The position numbers were made by a program, and so were the translations under genes. DNA of 6,468 bases. Origin: an uncultured Peptococcaceae bacterium. Its GTDB lineage: Bacteria; Bacillota; Dehalobacteriia; UBA7702. Positions 4,614-6,468 of this stretch are shown in pieces. The notes beneath the pieces are model-generated. The model saw nothing but the letters and a program-made list of their open reading frames with translations. It did not search any database and was not told the origin of the DNA. The number at the start of each line of letters is the position of its first letter. The first letter of the stretch is position 1. The stretch spans positions 1 to 6,468 of the forward strand of contig CALFRX010000298.1 in assembly GCA_937919295.1 (NCBI GenBank), written 5' to 3'.

Positions 4614-5438
4614 TTACATAAAGAGTACGTCGTGGCAGCGCCAGTCAATGTTACACCGGGAAATCGCTTTATCCGGATAGGAAACACTGGTCATCAACAC
4701 TGTTTCCGGTGGCGCGGGAAAACCCGCCAAATAAAGACGGTTGCCCAAATTTACCATTTTCTGCACCCATTCGGGATGCGCGTCACGAACCCGGGCCGCA
4801 GCGGCGCAAAAGTTAGGATATACCTGGCTTAGTTCCTTTTGCAGCACTGCACCAAAGGGGGCGATACTGTTTTTCAGCTCGAAAAAAGCATTGGGTTTAT
4901 AGTCCCCCATGTCTTCTTCGCCGACGCCGACCACGTGTAAAAGCTCATGGGTAAGGCGGCAGGAAACAGCATCGTTGGTCATATTGAGCAGTGAAAAAAT
5001 ATCCAAGACGATCTCGTTGCGCTGACCGATCTGCAAGCCGTCGGTAATCAATCTCGTCTTCGTTTTATAGTGGTAACAGCGTCCCGTATAACCCAAGCGC
5101 ACATGGGGCGATTGCTGCGGGGCGTTATAATCCGCCATGCCGTATGCAGGAAACAGGGAATAAAGGGACGGCGGTACCGTCAGCACCATGGGCTGATAGC
5201 AAAATACCAGCTCCAGCATTTTCTTTATGGTACCGTTAAAATCAGAAACCACACGGACCGCAACGGGGTGAATCCCTTCCTGGCGAAAGGCGGCAAAGAG
5301 CTGTTCCTCCAGGGCGATATAATCTTGCCAAACCTCGGGACACTGTTCCGCGTAGGGATTTTCTCTTTCATCGAGGGCGACGACGGAATAAACCCGCATC
5401 ATCAGCCGGCAAAGCAACAGATCATCATAACACATCAT
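4614..5438 (-). CDS. Putative zincin-like metalloprotein with HELLH motif, family not recognised
   Basis: This 274-residue protein carries THELLHVVGVGEEDMGD at 163-179. H164, E165 and H168 fit the HExxH zinc motif. The spacing HExxHxxGxx places G171 at the metzincin glycine and E174 where a third ligand would sit (His or Asp in classical metzincins). No certain Met-turn is visible; VLMTSVSYP near residue 253 is a possible but weak candidate. There is no signal peptide, so it is probably cytoplasmic, or exported by an unknown route. The N-terminal half has a VVSDFNGT segment and a hydrophobic VLTVPPSLYSLFPAYG stretch that I cannot assign. ATG 5438 lies 9 nt after GAGGA, which overlaps the ridA stop; ATG 5435 is an alternative. 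The 12-nt gap to ridA indicates one transcript. Protease activity is inferred from the motif alone. Confidence 0.6.
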   Translation of the reverse strand: MMCYDDLLLCRLMMRVYSVVALDERENPYAEQCPEVWQDYIALEEQLFAAFRQEGIHPVAVRVVSDFNGTIKKMLELVFCYQPMVLTVPPSLYSLFPAYGMADYNAPQQSPHVRLGYTGRCYHYKTKTRLITDGLQIGQRNEIVLDIFSLLNMTNDAVSCRLTHELLHVVGVGEEDMGDYKPNAFFELKNSIAPFGAVLQKELSQVYPNFCAAAARVRDAHPEWVQKMVNLGNRLYLAGFPAPPETVLMTSVSYPDKAISRCNIDWRCHDVLFM

Positions 5439-5450
5439 AATCGGAAGTCC

Positions 5451-5825
5451 TCAATTGAGGGCGGCAATGATTTCCACTTCACAAAGCACGCCTTTGGGTA
5501 AATCTTTCACGGCAACGCAGCTTCTGGCTGGTTTTTCTGTAAAATAGGCCGCGTAAACCTCGTTGAACGCTGCAAAATCCGCAATATCCGCCAAAAAGCA
5601 AGTGGTTTTCACCGTTTGCGCCAGGGAAATTCCGGCTGCCTCGGCAATGGCTTGCAGATTTTCACAAACCTGTTTCGTCTGCCCGGCAATGGTGGTTTCT
5701 TCCACATTGCCGGAAGCGGGGTTGATGGGGATCTGACCGCTGCTAAAGAGAAAACCATTCACTTTGACGGCCTGACTGTAAGGGCCGATGGCGCCGGGGG
5801 CGCGATCACAAACAACTTTTTCCAT
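5451..5825 (-). CDS. ridA: RidA family 2-iminobutanoate/2-iminopropanoate deaminase
   Basis: This 124-residue protein has the usual RidA length. It hydrolyses the reactive enamine/imine intermediates (2-aminoacrylate, 2-aminocrotonate) that pyridoxal-phosphate enzymes such as threonine ammonia-lyase release, preventing damage to other PLP enzymes. Family features visible are APGAIGPYSQAV (9-20), SSGQIP (28-33) and the C-terminal block ARSCVAV (100-106) with the catalytic R101, ending in CEVEIIA with E116. It is cytoplasmic and expected to be trimeric. The reading frame runs open upstream into the lyase gene, but ATG 5825 has AAGGAGG 8 nt upstream and starts the protein at its normal N-terminus. 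The gap to the lyase stop is 13 nt, and the lyase TAA overlaps the ribosome binding site, so the two are almost certainly co-expressed. Confidence 0.96.
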   Translation of the reverse strand: MEKVVCDRAPGAIGPYSQAVKVNGFLFSSGQIPINPASGNVEETTIAGQTKQVCENLQAIAEAAGISLAQTVKTTCFLADIADFAAFNEVYAAYFTEKPARSCVAVKDLPKGVLCEVEIIAALN

Positions 5826-5838
5826 AAACAAGGCCTCC

Positions 5839-6468
5839 TTATCGATGGTAGTATGATCTATCGAGAACATCAAAGCCGCCGTTGCGCAGCGCGCGTTTGA
5901 TCGCTTCAATATGTTTAAAATCCCTGGTTTCCACAGCAAGGCGCAAATAACAATCGGTGATATTCATATCCAGATCGGTGCTGTCATAATTGACGGAAAC
6001 AACATTGGCGCCGAGTTCGGAGATGATGGTGGAAACGCCGGTCAACTGTCCCGGGCGATCCGAAAGGGCAATGGTGATATTGGCGGTGCGACCGTACATT
6101 TTCAAACCCCGGGCAATGACCCTGGATAAAATCGTGACGTCAATGTTGCCACCACTGACAACACAGCAGACATTTTTTCCGGCGAGATCGGGGATCTTAT
6201 CGAACATCACCGCGGCAACGGAAACGGCGCCGGCGCCTTCGGCGATGAGCTTCTGTCGCTCCAACAGGGAGAGAATGGCGGCGGCAATTTCATCGTCGGA
6301 GACCGTGAAAACCCCGTCAACATATTGTTTGCAAAGCTCATATGTTAAATCCCCCGGTTTTTTCACCGCGATGCCGTCGGCCACGGTTTGCACACCGCAT
6401 AAGGAACAGACCTCCGATTTGGCCAGAGAATTCTCCATGCAAGGCGCGCCGGAGGCCTGAACGCCGTA
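5839..6468 (-). CDS. ilvA: Threonine ammonia-lyase, C-terminal part with ACT domain (5' end outside window)
   Basis: The frame is open to the window edge, so only the last 209 residues are visible; the ATG at 6438 is internal. The enzyme converts threonine to 2-oxobutanoate and ammonia using PLP, feeding isoleucine synthesis or threonine catabolism. Visible marks are YGVQASGAP at the edge, TVADGIAVKKPG (29-39), AEGAGAVSVAA (77-87) and SGGNID (105-110), whose Ser is expected to contact the cofactor ring. From about 129 there is one ACT regulatory domain starting ITIALSDRPGQLTGV. One ACT domain with this organisation fits the medium-length form (about 400 residues) rather than the long two-ACT E. 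coli IlvA or the short TdcB. The symbol tdcB is sometimes used for such proteins. The ACT ligand cannot be read from sequence. Confidence 0.93.
   Translation of the reverse strand, partial: YGVQASGAPCMENSLAKSEVCSLCGVQTVADGIAVKKPGDLTYELCKQYVDGVFTVSDDEIAAAILSLLERQKLIAEGAGAVSVAAVMFDKIPDLAGKNVCCVVSGGNIDVTILSRVIARGLKMYGRTANITIALSDRPGQLTGVSTIISELGANVVSVNYDSTDLDMNITDCYLRLAVETRDFKHIEAIKRALRNGGFDVLDRSYYHR

Noticed and set aside
4284..4680. Plus-strand ORFs of 76 and 108 codons opposite the small cysteine-rich genes
   Set aside because: They overlap three well-supported minus-strand genes and run through the long hairpin, with no ribosome binding sites; the minus-strand genes explain the region better.
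5832..5838. Repeated GGAGGCC heptamer at the ridA, HU and first small-gene ribosome binding sites
   Set aside because: Three copies of a Shine-Dalgarno core plus CC can arise by chance; nothing else is shared between the leaders.
5826..5939. Longer RidA start at ATG 5939
   Set aside because: The extension lies inside the threonine ammonia-lyase coding region, and the normal RidA N-terminus with an ideal ribosome binding site begins at 5825.

Overview
The window looks chromosomal and comes from a low-to-mid GC Bacillota (Firmicutes). The evidence is strong AAAGGAGG-type ribosome binding sites, S-layer homology (SLH) proteins, and a mazG - HU - rqcP (yabO-like) gene run typical of Clostridia and Negativicutes. 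The sporulation genes yabP and yabQ, which often follow yabO in spore-formers, are absent: a strong terminator follows rqcP directly. That hints at a non-sporulating or rearranged lineage. I cannot name the genus from sequence alone.

Plus strand, 1-3142. The 3' end of one SLH-anchored protein (to 223) is followed by a secreted CE4 polysaccharide deacetylase with three C-terminal SLH repeats (294-1595). Next come MazG (1636-2430), an HU DNA-binding protein (2538-2810) and RqcP (2830-3108). A two-way intrinsic terminator at 3110-3142 closes this block and also serves the convergent gene.

Minus strand, 6468-3152 (transcribed right to left). A truncated threonine ammonia-lyase (to 5839), ridA (5825-5451) and a putative cytoplasmic zincin-like protein with an HELLH motif (5438-4614) have gaps of only 12-13 nt and look like one operon. 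Threonine ammonia-lyase and RidA are functionally paired, because RidA hydrolyses the reactive enamine/imine the lyase releases. A long hairpin (4543-4597) follows. It reads as the operon's terminator, but its 3' arm carries the ribosome binding site of the next gene.

That next block, 4542-4013, is a micro-operon of three tiny cysteine-rich genes. The first two overlap by 14 nt and encode 55- and 58-residue proteins with the same cysteine layout (C4, C7, C25, C28). The third encodes a 52-residue single-span membrane protein with a CxxC pair near each end. A perfect hairpin terminator (3977-4006) lies 6 nt past its stop. A cytidylate-kinase-like gene (3796-3152) then has its own good promoter (TTGAAC-17-TATGAT, 3885-3913).

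The most interesting material is the three-gene cysteine micro-operon, the terminator-like hairpin that masks its first ribosome binding site, and the unassigned HELLH protein. No RNA genes, mobile elements or CRISPR arrays were seen.
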